Positions 10,420-20,469 of a stretch of 64,000 bases of DNA are shown piece after piece. The DNA is from Stomoxys calcitrans (Eukaryota; Arthropoda; Insecta; Diptera; Muscidae), in NCBI RefSeq assembly GCF_963082655.1, contig NC_081556.1, forward strand, positions 70,541,227-70,605,226, in the 5' to 3' direction. The position numbers were made by a program, and so were the translations under genes. Below the pieces are notes generated by a model. It saw only the letters and a program-made list of their open reading frames with translations, did no database searches and was not told the origin of the DNA. Numbering within the stretch: position 1 is the first letter of the stretch; each line of letters opens with the position of its first letter.

Positions 10420-10655
10420 TTGGGTTGCCCAAAACGTAATTGCGGATTTTTCATATAGTCGGCGTTGACAAATTTTTTCACAGCTTGTGACTCTGTAATT
10501 GCATTCTTTCTTCTGTCAGTTATCAGCTGTTACTTTTAGTTTGCTTTAGAAAAAAAGCGTAAAAAAAGTATATTTGATTAAAGTTCATTCTAAGTTTTAT
10601 TAAAAATTCATTTACTCTCTTTTAAAAAATCCGCAATTACTTTTTGGGCAACCGA
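10420..10655 (-). mobile_element. Mariner MITE, ~236 bp, copy 2
   Basis: Same family as 8790-9025 in the opposite internal orientation, with TA at 10418-10419 and 10656-10657. The right end carries small changes (GGGCAACCGA). It is inserted in otherwise unassigned DNA upstream of the first visible zinc-transporter exon, probably within its intron. Confidence 0.85.
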
Positions 10656-11189
10656 TACATTACCACTGTTATGGTATTAGCCTCATCACCAGTATCTCGC
10701 GGGAATGCATCTTCATAAGACTCTTTTGGTCTTGTTATGATGAGTTTCTTTACTCATCCAGTTAATAAACTTTATGCGTTCCTAAATCAACCAAATGAAT
10801 TAGGGCTTGTCTTGTCCAGTCTCGGAGACTTCAACTCCTCTTCCGATCGGAAAAGAGTTGTTTCCCGTTTTCACAAATCCGGTAGATTTTATTAATTTGG
10901 ATGAAAGTTCACTCGACAAGTTTTCTTCAACAACTGATTAGTCGTCACTTGATTCCCCAACCCCACCACTTCTATTGACAAACCGAACTCCGTGTTAATA
11001 CAACGATCCAGAACTGCTTTAGATGACGAAAATTTCTTTCGGAAATTCCGATCTTAAGCAGCTTTTATTCGTTGGGATACTTATGGATGATTGTGTGCAT
11101 TTGTGTTCCATATATGTACATGTGTATATTTGTGTAATGAGAATTTTCTAAAATTTCTATTTTACATTCCTATTTATTTATATTTGCAG
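10656..11189 (+). other. Probable intron of zinc-transporter gene, 3' end
   Basis: No exon encoding TM I-II or the first HxxxD site was found here or further left. The stretch ends in TTTATTTATATTTGCAG, a good acceptor with a pyrimidine-rich lead, directly before exon 11190. Nothing else recognised. Confidence 0.5.
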
Positions 11190-11343
11190 AGGTTATGGGC
11201 GCACTAGCATCCATACTTGGCATTTGGATTCTAACCGCAACTCTGGTTCTGGTTGCTATACAACGCATGTATGCCAATGACTATGATCTCAGTGCAGACA
11301 CCATGATGGTCATCTCTGCCATTGGAATTTTAATTAATATCAT
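11190..11343 (+). CDS. Zinc transporter (ZnT/SLC30-like), exon with TM III-IV
   Basis: First visible exon of a cation diffusion facilitator that would move Zn2+ out of the cytosol into vesicles or out of the cell in exchange for protons. A CAG acceptor lies at 11187-11189 and a GTAAGT donor begins at 11344. The first two bases complete a Glu codon of the family motif EVMGALA. Counting this Glu as residue 1, TM III is about 3-24 (MGALASILGIWILTATLVLV) and TM IV about 39-57 (MMVISAIGILINI, continuing into the next exon). The upstream exons with the initiator Met, TM I-II and the first HxxxD zinc site are absent from the window. The six exons join in frame to a stop after 399 residues. The closest group is ZnT2/3/8-like (insect ZnT35C/ZnT33D type), but the exact paralogue cannot be fixed without a search, so no symbol is given. 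Confidence 0.88.
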
Positions 11344-11801
11344 GTAAGTGTGAATATGCTGCAAAACGTACATTTACTTATGCTTATATTTCAATGGCAA
11401 TGGCCTCATCGCTATTACAAATGATAAAAAAGCACAATTCGCATATTCAGCATTCTATATCACTACTTTTTTTGTTTTAAATTAAGTGAATATTCATTTT
11501 ACTCCCATTTCCTACTGAACAGGCGATCTGAAATTGATTCATTATTTACAACAAGTATCTTTATGTAGGGCATCGCTAAAGAAAACATTTGTTCCTACTT
11601 TAAGGACAAATTACATTTAAAGATGATAATTCTCCAATCTATAAAGGAAAAATTTCCTTCGATGGACGATATTAAATTTAAAGCACAAAACTTTTTTGCT
11701 TGAATTGCATATGCACAAACAAATTTCATATTATATGTAATTGCCCTTGTCTTAGGATAATAACGTAATGCTGATTGTGTCCTTAAAAACATAAATTTCT
11801 A
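11344..11801. other. Intron, unassigned part
   Basis: AT-rich intron sequence after the GTAAGT donor. No repeat ends or RNA gene recognised. Confidence 0.5.
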
Positions 11802-12245
11802 CAGTAATTCCTCGATTTACGTCGTCTCGGTTAATACTGTTTCGATTTATGTCGTTAAAAAAAATGTGTCCCTAGTAACTTCGATTTCTGTCGTCTCATT
11901 AGTCTCAAAGAAGAAACCGGTCAATGTGCTTTGTCGGTAGTACTCGTTGTTTACTTCGAGGAATTCCAAAGTTGGTAAATTTGCGTGTCTCGTTATAGTC
12001 GTTCATTATTTGTTTTGTGAATTTTAGCCGACGTACTTGTTTGCTTATTTGGTAAAAAGGCTCATAATATAATCAAGACATTAGGCTTGCCAAGTACAGT
12101 TTACGTGTAAAATCGAAATAAAAAATTCATTTTTTGAAAAAAGTAAAATGTTTAACGACAAAAATCACAAATTAAACGAGTCCTTAAACTCACCAAAAAA
12201 TACGATTCTGATGCTGGTTCGGAAGCGTAAAAAATTTGTAAGACC
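11802..12245 (+). mobile_element. Candidate pogo/Tigger-like transposon 5' fragment
   Basis: It begins right after a TA (11800-11801) with CAGTAATTCCTCGATTTACG, which resembles the CAG...CCTCG-type ends of pogo/Tigger elements. The interior gives a short plus-strand phrase NIIKTLGLPSTVYV, like the psq/CENP-B helix-turn-helix of these transposases, and a later MFNDKNHKLNESLNSPK frame. It is cut at about 12245 by an antisense LINE tail. No catalytic domain remains. Confidence 0.42.
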
Positions 12246-12358
12246 CCGCTGCCTCAGGATTAGGTTAGGTTGAAAAGACGGTGCGGATATTAATCCGCCC
12301 CATGCCACTATGGACATACACCTAAGCCAGCAATCGGCTGCTTGTGCTCTCTGAATAT
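12246..12358 (-). mobile_element. LINE 3' tail, antisense in intron
   Basis: It starts with TTAGGTTAGGTTGAAAAGAC and continues with the reverse complement of the 3' untranslated region seen at 15400-15509 (CCGCCCCATGCCACTATGGA). It ends where the next element begins at 12361. Only about 110 bp remain. Confidence 0.75.
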
Positions 12359-12360
12359 TA

Positions 12361-13802
12361 ACAAGTAAAAAGGCGTTAAGTTTGGCCGTGCCGAACTTTG
12401 GATAGCCACGACCTCGGGAATATATGTAAACCACCTTTCATCTAAATCCGATGAAAATTGCATACCTTATGTCCCATAGCAGTTATATAGAAATATTGGG
12501 TTGCCCAAAAAGTAATTACGAATTTTTCATATAGTCGGCGTTGACAAATTTTTTCACAGCTTGTGACTCTGTAATTGCATTTTTTCTTCTGCCAGTTATC
12601 AGCTGTTACTTTTAGCTTGCTTTAGAAAAAAAGTTTTAAAAAAAGTATATTTGATTAAAGTTCATTCTAAGTTTTATTAAAAATGCATTTACTTTCTTTT
12701 ACAAAATCCGCAATTACTTTTTGGGCAACCAATATCTTCCGATTTGGACGAAATACTAATAAGTACAAGTCATTGTTCAATTGTGTATAACAAAATCTTG
12801 GTCTTTTTAGTAGATATATCTAAAAATAAACCGATCTGAACTATATACGACATGGATATCGAAAGGCCTAACATAAGTCACTGTGTCAAAATTCAGAAAT
12901 ATATGGAGGGGCTTAACTTATCTCTCTGTCCCAATTTTCGGCAACATCGGACAATAAATGTGCCTTCTATGGGCCCAAAACATTAAATTGAGAGATCGGT
13001 CTATATGACAGCTATATCCAAATCTGAACCGTTCTGAGTGAAATTGAAGAAGTATGTTGAAGGGCCTAACACAACTCACTATCCCAAATTTCGGCGACAT
13101 CGGACAATAAATACGCTTTTTATGGCCCCAATACCTAAAACCGAGAGATCGGTCTATATGGCAGCTATATCCAAATCTGGACCGATATGTGCCATATTGC
13201 AGCAGTATGTCAAGGGGGTTAATTTAACTCACTATCCCAAATTTTGGTGACATCGGAAAACAAATGCCTATTTTTTAGCTATATGGCACCTATATCCAAA
13301 TCTGATCCGATCAGTAGTAAATGTGGCTTTTATGGGCCTAAGACCCTAAATCGGAGGATCGATCTATATGGCAGCTATATCCAAATCTGGACCGATCTGG
13401 GCCAAATTGACGAAGGATATCGTAGGGCCTAACACAACTCACTGTCTCAAATTTCAGCAAACTAGTGTAATAAATGTAGCTTTTATGGGCCTAAAACCCT
13501 AAATCGGCCGATCGGTCTATATGGGGGCTATATCAAGATATTGTCCGATTTAGCCCATCTTCGAACTTAACCTTATGCTTATGGACAAGAAAAGAATCTG
13601 TGCAAAGTTTCGGCTCAATATCTCTATTTTTAAAGACTGTAGCGTGATTTCAACAGACAGACGGACGGGCATGTCATGATCGTCTTAGTTTTTTTACGCT
13701 GATCAAGAATTTATATTCTTTATGGGGTCGGAAATGGATATTTCGATGTGTTGCAAACGGAATGACAAAATGAATATACTCCCATCCTTCGGTGGTGGGT
13801 TT
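12361..13802 (+). mobile_element. DINE/mini-me-like element, subfamily A, intronic
   Basis: Full-length: left end ACAAGTAAAAAGGCGTTAAG, right end CCATCCTTCGGTGGTGGGT. It contains several ~153-bp units and the TA-rich/GTCY core near 13655-13740. A mariner MITE at 12496-12732 splits the second phrase of the left part. It lies in the zinc-transporter intron in the same direction as the gene. Confidence 0.75.
12496..12732 (-). mobile_element. Mariner MITE, ~237 bp, copy 3
   Basis: TIRs as in copy 1, with TA at 12494-12495 and 12733-12734. The flanks rejoin to a phrase that is uninterrupted at the corresponding place of 8506-9986 (AGCTATATTGAAATATGTTA), showing an insertion after the host element had spread. 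Confidence 0.88.
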
Positions 13803-13807
13803 AGAAA

Positions 13808-13966
13808 AGTAGCCTCGAAAAAGAAAATCTAAATTAGGAATTTCGTGCTACTTACAAAATCTTTAATTGTTTTCCATGCTACGCTCCTAAGTTGGTTCAT
13901 GTCTGGTATTGTGTCCCCATCTAAGTGCCGGTATCTGTTAGACGCAAAAGCCGGAAAATAACATAG
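13808..13966 (-). mobile_element. Inverted LINE 3' fragment abutting the LINE copy
   Basis: The reverse complement matches about 15245-15390 of the neighbouring LINE (AACAGATACCGGCA, ACCAGACATGAACCAACTTA, GATTTTGTAAGTAGCACG). The LINE's own 3' untranslated region is therefore present in inverted orientation at its 5' side. Confidence 0.75.
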
Positions 13967-13982
13967 AAAATGCAATAACATA

Positions 13983-14042
13983 GATCACACCTAAGTATTT
14001 GATCTTTCGATATCTGACAAGGTCAAATACTTAGGTGTGATC
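13983..14042. repeat. Perfect 20-bp inverted repeat with 20-nt spacer
   Basis: GATCACACCTAAGTATTTGA (13983-14002) is the exact reverse complement of 14023-14042. The right arm is inside the LINE reading frame, just before its LNRKLNWKCHIQE segment. It marks the junction between the inverted fragment and the plus-strand body. Confidence 0.9.
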
Positions 14043-15509
14043 TTGAACAGGAAACTGAATTGGAAGTGTCACATTCAGGAGCGTACTGAGAAGGCTCACA
14101 GATGTTGGGCACTGTGTAGACGGGCCGTAGGCTCGAAATGGGGCCTGAATCCGAGCGTAATCCACAGGCTCTACAGGAGCGTGATTAGAACAATCCTTAC
14201 TTACGCCTCAGTAGTTTGGTGGATTGCTATGGAGAAAAAGTGCAACATAAGGACCACACAACAGGTTCAGAGAACATGTTGTCTTGGCATAGGCGGAGCG
14301 ATGAGGACCACGCCCACTAGGGCACTGGAAACTATTCTAGATATCCGACCCATTGACATACAGATTAAGAATGAGCCCTGCGGCTATGAGACTTAAGGCG
14401 ATGGGAGAATGGATTGGGAATGGGAGCAGCTCATACCATCGCGTTATAATCGAGGCGACAATAGGAAGCCTGGAAAGAAGGGAAGAGGTTTCCGATCAGA
14501 TGCCTAAGACGAACATTGAAGTCGGGTGGGAGGCTCTGCTGCCATCGGCACATCCATCTGGAAGATCATGTTACTCGGATGAATTAAAGCTAGATGACAG
14601 AGTGGGCTTGGGGGTATACATTAAGAACCTAGGGACTGAGATCTGTTTAGACTGCCTGACCATAATACGGTCCTGCAGGCGGAGATCCGGGCCATCACGG
14701 AATGCGTGAGTGGCGTGGTGCTAACGCGAAGACGTCGAGTGTGAACATCTTTTCCGACAGTAAAATTGCCATAAGGGCAATAACAACCAGGACGGTAAGG
14801 TCACGAGCAGTCTTGCAGAGTAAGAAGGAGATTAACGCCTTCTCTGAGGATGCCAAAATCCGCATCGTTTGGGTGCCGGGCCATAACGGAGTAAGGAGAA
14901 ATGAAAGGGCAGACGATTTGGCGGTGAAGGCCAGAGGACTGCCGTCAATAAACTTGGTTAAGCCGAAGCTTTTCGGGACGACGCAGTCCGAGTTAAGGGA
15001 GTGGGCGACGAATATGCATGCAACATTGTGGAACAGCGAAACGGTCTGTAGGACGGCGAAAATCCTATCCTATCCAGATCGTGAGAAGACGAGGCTATTA
15101 CTGAAATGAAGCAAGAAGGAGGTCAGTATAGCTATTGGTATCATAACGGGACACATAGGACTACCAGCTCACTTATGTAAAATCGGTGCGGCAAGTGATA
15201 GCATGTGTAGGCCATGCGGGGAAGTTGGTGAGACGTTGAAGCATTTCCTTTGTCATTCGCGTCCAACAGATACCGGCATTTAGGTGGAGACACAATACCA
15301 GACATGAACCAACTTAGGGGAGTGGTATTGAAAACAATTATGGATTTTGTAAGTAGCACGGAATTCCTAACTTAAAATTTTGTTTTTTGAGGTTACTTTA
15401 TAGATCTTAGAGCGCACAACAAGCCCATTGCTGGCTTAGGTGTATGTCCATAGTGGCATGGGGCGGATTAATATATGCACCCTCTTTTCAACCTAACCTA
15501 ACCTACTCT
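14018..15509 (+). mobile_element. LINE, I/LOA/R1-like, ORF2 3' half with RNase H
   Basis: The non-LTR retrotransposon body starts late in the reverse-transcriptase region (LNRKLNWKCHIQERTEKAHR, SVIRTILTYASVVWW). After two frameshifts (about 14380 and 14700) comes RNase H: LKLDDRVGLGVYIKN, NIFSDSKIAIRAI and IVWVPGHNGVRRNERADDLA. The conserved end and a 3' untranslated region finish in TCAACCTAACCTAACC. The fingers, palm and YADD of the polymerase are missing, so this is a 5'-truncated, dead copy. RNase H after RT argues for the I/LOA/R1 group. It lies in the zinc-transporter intron in sense orientation. Confidence 0.82.
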
Positions 15510-15776
15510 TTCAAAAGCAGGAGATGGTCAACTTTTACAACTCGTATATTTATAATGATAAGACGATTAAAGTTTACTTTTGCGAAAGCAATGAAAGCAA
15601 CGAAATGTCCTTTAGCAACGAGTACTACAACCCAAGTTATCAAGCTTATTTCGCGAGAGAAGGCTTGTGCATTCCAATACGCAAGCTTCTGGCCATTACG
15701 ATTGAATGTATATTGCATTCCATTTGATTCGAAAAGTAAATATTTATCTTGTTATATTTATTTTCAATATTTCCAG
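15510..15776 (+). other. Intron, 3' end before His-rich exon
   Basis: Unassigned intron sequence. It ends TTTTCAATATTTCCAG at 15776, the acceptor used for the next exon. An in-frame ATG upstream at 15706 is intronic and is not used as a start here. Confidence 0.5.
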
Positions 15777-16367
15777 CATGATTTTTATTTTACACACTTC
15801 GTCTGCTGAGCTGCCAGAAGGTGGTATAGGTGCTTCCCATGGCCACAGTCATAGTCACAACCATGGCCACAATCATAGCCATAATCAACATCATGGTCAT
15901 AGTCATCATCACAGCTCACCGCAGTCTCATTCGCCTCATTTTCAGCGTCGCCATCTCCGACATAGTTTGGAGAGCAGCCATCTGCACTTGGAACATTCAG
16001 CGCAGTCAATCGTTACATCGAGTACCATTTTGGCCACTTCTGGCCATGATGGTAGATGTGGAAACACCTTGCCTGTTGACACTAGCAAAGCAACATCACC
16101 AGAGCTGTCGCCTGGGCCACTTGTAGAAAATGGCTTGATACAGCAAAGGTCTCATTCACCCCATTTTCAGCGAAACCATCTCCGGCACAATTCTGATAGC
16201 AACCATCCGCACTTGGAGCGTTCAACGGGGTCAATCGTTACGTCGAGCATAACGTCTGCCTCTGGTGGCCACACTGGTGAAGGTGACACCAGCGTAGCAA
16301 CAGCACTGGAGCTGTCGCCCAGCCCGCTGGTTGTCGGCGGAAATGGCTTGAAACACCAACAAGATGG
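15777..16367 (+). CDS. Zinc transporter exon with expanded His-rich loop
   Basis: CAG acceptor before 15777, donor GGTAAGAAT with GT at 16368. The first base completes an Ile codon, continuing TM IV as IMIFILHTS. Residues about 72-96 of the visible protein form a dense His cluster (HGHSHSHNHGHNHSHNQHH and onward), the cytosolic zinc-handling loop between TM IV and TM V. The rest of the exon is a Ser/His/Pro-rich tandem duplication: residues 102-176 (from SHSPHFQRRHLRH) and 177-248 (from SHSPHFQRNHLRH). The loop is therefore about 190 residues, far longer than the few tens usual in the family. The frame is fully open and both splice phases fit, so the insertion is in the coding sequence and not an annotation slip. 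Confidence 0.85.
15925..16367 (+). repeat. Tandem 225-bp coding duplication in the loop
   Basis: Unit 1 is 15925-16149 (75 codons) and unit 2 is 16150-16367. Both contain SHSPHFQR.HLRH, SIVTSS and ELSP.PLV. They differ at many positions but stay in frame, so the duplication is old and maintained as coding sequence. Confidence 0.88.
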
Positions 16368-17204
16368 GTAAGAATTTATTGAAATAAAATTGCTTGCGGC
16401 TATTTATTTAAATGTCGACATTTGAATGCGATAAAAATAAAAGAGAACAGTTTTTCCAATGCCCACTCAGTCCTTTTAAAGAGAGGAGGTCTATGCAACT
16501 ATGGCATTCACTTTAAATTAAGGTCACGTGCGAGCGAAGCGTAACAATGTGAAAAATGCTACATTCGCTTTAATTCTCTATTAACCAGAGTAGCTTTGGC
16601 GTAAAGTCTTTATTGCAAAATATCCACTGCATTAAGGTGTTGACCATCTCGTGACGCACAGTACTCGATATTCAATTTGTAAAGATCGACGTTTGGGAAA
16701 ATTTATCAATTTGCTACAGGCCATACCCAGAGAAATTAGTCAGCTGATATACAAGCAAACATTCTCTGCGAATATTAAATCAAAAATTTTAAACTTTTGA
16801 ATGAATTCATTAAAAAATTTTTAACTAAACTAAACAATGTAGGCATTTGCTATATATTAAAAAAAAAAACTGGGCATTTTAAGCGTTAATAATTTGTAAT
16901 ATAATATGAGTAGTTATTCTGTCTGCTGTTTTGTAAATTCGTTTAAAATTTAGTAAATTGTAGATAATTAAAAAACATTTACGTGATATGCTTGTAAAAT
17001 TGAAAAATATGATGAAATATAAAAATTTTTGGAATATTTGTGACATATTTTTTTAACTTTTTGCCATTTGAAAACAGCAGAAAATGTTTGCTTTTTAAGC
17101 AAGAAATTACTGTTTCTCATTTTATAAAAACTTTTGATGTGAATTTTTGTATCACGAAATGAATTTGTTTCGGCATAATTTTTGTTACATTTCACAAATT
17201 TCAG
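16368..17204 (+). other. Intron, unassigned
   Basis: AT-rich intron between the His-rich exon and the TM V exon. No transposon ends recognised. It ends CACAAATTTCAG at 17204. Confidence 0.55.
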
Positions 17205-17307
17205 GAAACACAAAAACTTGAATCTACGGGCAGCAATGATACACGTTATTGGCGATCTCGTTCAAAGCTGTGGAGTTTTCATCGCTTCAATATTCATTAA
17301 AATTTAT
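17205..17307 (+). CDS. Zinc transporter exon with TM V and HxxxD site
   Basis: CAG acceptor (17202-17204) and donor TATGTAAGT with GT at 17308-17309. It encodes NLRAAMIHVIGDLVQS then CGVFIASIFIKIY. His262 and Asp266 (numbering from the first visible Glu) form the TM V HxxxD pair that, with the TM II pair, makes the tetrahedral transport site of ZnT proteins. The preceding NLRAA is the family's conserved run into TM V. The exon ends in phase 0. Confidence 0.88.
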
Positions 17308-17395
17308 GTAAGTATTTTGCATTGGTCTACACAGCAACTTTATCCAAATATTTTCCTATCTGGAATATAATTCACTCAGATGTCGAGGAATCTTC

Positions 17396-17545
17396 ATTTA
17401 AGTTTCCAATTTTCAAGGAAATCGTGTAATAAATGCGTGTGTCTTGGGGTCTTATCCCTCAATCGGGAGATCGGTCTATATGGCAGCTGTATCCAAATAT
17501 GATCCGATCTGGACCATATTTAACATGGAAGTTCAGGGGCCTAAA
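17396..17545 (+). repeat. Single 153-bp unit fragment, subfamily A
   Basis: One unit only: TCAATCGGGAGATCGGTCTA, ATATGGCAGCTGTATCCAAA, then GATCCGATCTGGACCATA. No ends of the element are present. Confidence 0.65.
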
Positions 17546-18270
17546 AATACGCGTTTTAAATGCTCAAAACGGTTAACCATCCTGTTTACATGGGTGCTTT
17601 AGATAGATAGAGCTTGTCAATGCCCCATGTTCACACTGAACTTTTTGCTTTTCGTCAGATTTTGTTGTAATATATTTAATATACTTCAATTATTAATTAA
17701 GGACATGAATATATATATTTATAGAAAGATACAGTCCGATATAGCATATTGAGAAAATTCACTTCCTTCTTACATTCGAAAAGGCCAAATTGAAAATTTG
17801 TTTGCCTCATTTTTATTAAAATCTCAATATAAAAGTAAAAAATTTCGACGAGGTCCCAAGGGACCTCATCTTGCACTAATACAGGAAAATTATAAAAGTT
17901 TTTTAAAATCGCCTCAAACAAATGAATCGGCCCAATCCAAGTTTTAGCCATAAAGTTTTATTGTTTTGCGTCAAAAACTAAGAAGCTATAGCCAAATAAT
18001 GTTGGAAAACGTACCTAGGAACTTCATCGTACACCAAAGGGTTAAGAGTAACAGCAATTCTTGAATGGACAGTGCAATAATAATAAGGGGTTTTTATGGC
18101 CTAGTCCGGGAGCACCCGAGAGCTAATACTAAAAGAATTTTGTCAGAAAAATAATATACAATACTCTTACAATCTAACAAAATATTGCCCAACGCACTGT
18201 GAGATGGAATTGAAAAAACTAATAAAATTTCAAATTTCGCTTAAAACGCATTATTACAAAATAAAGGAAA
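17546..18270. other. Intron, unassigned
   Basis: No recognised repeat ends or coding domain. A minus-strand frame at 17697-17951 has no family features and overlaps a worn unit phrase (ACAGTCCGATATAGC). Confidence 0.4.
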
Positions 18271-18762
18271 ACAAGTAAGAAGGCATTAAGTTCGGCCGGA
18301 CCGAAATTGGATACCCATAACTTCGGCCTTATATCTTAAACACCTTTCATCATAATCAGATGAAAATTGCTTCAATAATGAACCCATAGCAGCTATACCG
18401 AAATACGGTCCTATCTGGACCAAACTCGGCACTGACATGGATATAGTCCGATCTCCATCATATTCTGGAAAAATATGAAAGGGTCGACTAATTAAGACCT
18501 TAAATCGGTCTATATGGCAGCTATATCCAAATATAAACCAATATGGACCATATTGAACACGGACGTCGAAAAGCCTAAAACAGTTCACTGTGCGAAATTT
18601 CGGCCAAATCTGTTAACAAATACGTCTTAAGAGCCCAAGAATTTAAGTCGGGAGATCGATATTAACTATACCCGGTACGAATGTCGAGGGTCCCAACACA
18701 ACTCATTGGGCTAAATTTCAGCAAAGTCGGAAATTAAATAGGACTTTTAGGAGCCCAAGATA
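18271..18762 (+). mobile_element. DINE/mini-me-like element, left part, intronic
   Basis: Left end ACAAGTAAGAAGGCATTAAG, then TTCGGCCGGACCGAA and CATAACTTCGG, followed by three degraded units up to about 18762. The matching right end is at 19115-19195 (ACGCCACCCTTCGATGGTGG), so the element was split by about 350 bp of inserted DNA including the MITE at 18833-19045. Confidence 0.7.
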
Positions 18763-18832
18763 TTCTTCTGGTTAACGGAATTTGGTTTTCTGTCACAGCT
18801 GTTTTTTTGTTTACCAATTGCTGCGTAATATA

Positions 18833-19045
18833 AGGTGTATTCGCGTACTTATCCAATAACAATTTGCCACTAAAAATTTGCAGGAGACTAAGAAACTTCT
18901 GCTGGGGGAAAAACCGTCAGCACAAATTTGCAACCACTAATTTACAAAATTCTCCAAATGCTTTTCACTCTCACACTCTCTTTTATTGGGAAAAGGAACG
19001 ACTTTCCGTAAACGTTTGTGCACATTTTTGAGTACGCGAACACTC
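18833..19045. mobile_element. 213-bp TA-flanked MITE
   Basis: The left end AGGTGTATTCGCGTACT pairs with the right end AGTACGCGAACACTC allowing one-base indels. TA lies at 18831-18832 and 19046-19047. There is no coding capacity. The ends do not match the other MITEs in this window, so it belongs to a separate Tc1/mariner-type family. Confidence 0.65.
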
Positions 19046-19114
19046 TAATTGCTGATGAGCGGACTGAAATGGCTAGATAGCCATAAGTTTTTACAACGAT
19101 AAACTTAATGAATG

Positions 19115-19195
19115 ATGTATACTTTAAAAGGTCTCAAATTGATGTTTGGACGTGTTGACAAAATGAATATACGCCACCCTTCGATGGTGGGTATA
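19115..19195 (+). mobile_element. DINE/mini-me-like right end of the 18271 element
   Basis: It contains TATACTTTAAAAGGTC, GTGTTGACAAAATGAATATA and the terminal hairpin ACGCCACCCTTCGATGGTGG / GTATA. The usual GTCY stretch is missing, so the part between is deleted or replaced. Confidence 0.6.
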
Positions 19196-19819
19196 AAAAT
19201 TAAGGTGTTAAAGCAAGTTTTGTCAGTAAAGACATTTTTCGGCAAAAAAGGTTCAAGATATCTTAATTGATACAAATGTTTTTGCCAATTAAAATCCAGC
19301 ATCAAAATGAAAATTGAACCTCAAAAGCCTTCGGATATCGCAAAATACGAAGCGAGTCTTGCCAAAAATTTTCAAAACATGTAAATTAAAAGTCGATGTC
19401 ATCCCACTGTGCAACGTAATCTGAGTTTAAAATTTCTAAAAGACCAATTGTTTAAATTTTTTTTCATTTATATGAGAAAAACGGATTGGAATAGCACAAC
19501 CACAACGCTCTTTAAGAAATTCTACAAACAAACTTTTTATGGATTTAAGTATAGTTAGTGGTTGAACAAGTTTTGAAAGTTTTCTAAATTTTAGTAAGCC
19601 TTAATTCCTGTTTTCTTAGAGATATTCTTATATATCTCATCCTCGTTGGCTGTAATGCTAATCCTAACCTGGCTGTAGTTCTAGGTATGATAGCATTTGA
19701 TGTAATTTTCACGCTGACATTAACCGGGCCATCCTATTCGTATGGATAAAAATTCAAAGAAACTTGACGAGTGATTTTGAGTATATATGGACAGACAGAC
19801 AAACAAACATACTACAAAA
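19196..19819. other. Intron, unassigned
   Basis: No gene recognised. At 19775-19805 a short GACAGACAGACAAACAAAC tract resembles the GTCY microsatellite of the DINE-like superfamily. Confidence 0.4.
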
Positions 19820-20222
19820 TAAGAAAAAGCATGCCAAGTTCGGCCGGACCGAATCTTGGAAGCTCACTACCATGGATTCTGTCAAAAATTTACAGAAAAT
19901 AAATTATAATTTTATTCTTCATACAAACTTCTGTCAAACCAGCAAACATTAAAGCTTCTAGGAACCGAATAAGGATAATCGAGAGAACGGTTTATTTGGG
20001 AGCTATATCAGATTATATACTGATTTGGACTGCACTTGGCACAGTTGTTGGAACTCGTCACAGAATATCTTTTGCAAAATTTTAGCTAAATCAGACAAAA
20101 ATTGCGGCTTGTAAGGGCTCAAAAACTCATATTGGGAGACCGGTTTATATGGGAACTATATCAGGTTATAAACCGACTTGAACCGTATTTGCCACAGTTT
20201 TTGGAAGTAAGAAAGTCTCTAC
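19820..20222 (+). mobile_element. DINE/mini-me-like element, truncated, subfamily B
   Basis: The left end GCCAAGTTCGGCCGGACCGA, followed by CACTACCATGGATTCTGTC, resembles the foldback element at 37725. Two units follow (TTATATGGGAACTATATCAG, GTTATAAACCGACTTG). The right end is absent. Confidence 0.6.
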
Positions 20223-20469
20223 AAGAGACTTGACCAACAAATTATTGAAATTTTGTAAACTTTGAACAAATTATTTAGTTGCGGTAGGTGTTAAAATAGG
20301 CGTACTGCCATGTAGAGCACAAAACTCCATTCACGACTTGCAACCACAGGTTCGAGTTCCCAGGTTAAAACAAATTTAATTTTTTTTTCATTCAACTTAT
20401 TTTTGGAAATTCGGCATACAAATATGAACTTCGTAATCGGAGAAAAAAATTTAAGGCCGTTTGTACCTT
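20223..20469. other. Intron, short unassigned stretch
   Basis: Nothing recognised. A phrase near 20330 (CACGACTTGCAACCACAGGTTCGAGTTCC) is weakly tRNA/SINE-like at its end but lacks an A box. Confidence 0.3.

Noticed and set aside
1..11189. Upstream zinc-transporter exons with TM I-II
   Set aside because: I looked for the HxxxD / SFGWYRAE region in plus-strand frames and saw no convincing candidate. The exons probably lie left of the window.
12260..12275. Interstitial telomere repeat TTAGGTTAGG
   Set aside because: Only two pentamers, always at the 3' end of the same LINE family, so it is treated as an element tail.
15706..15776. Upstream Met start for the His-rich exon
   Set aside because: A strong acceptor at 15775-15776 and the family match of the joined exon (INIIMIFILH) show that this part is intron.
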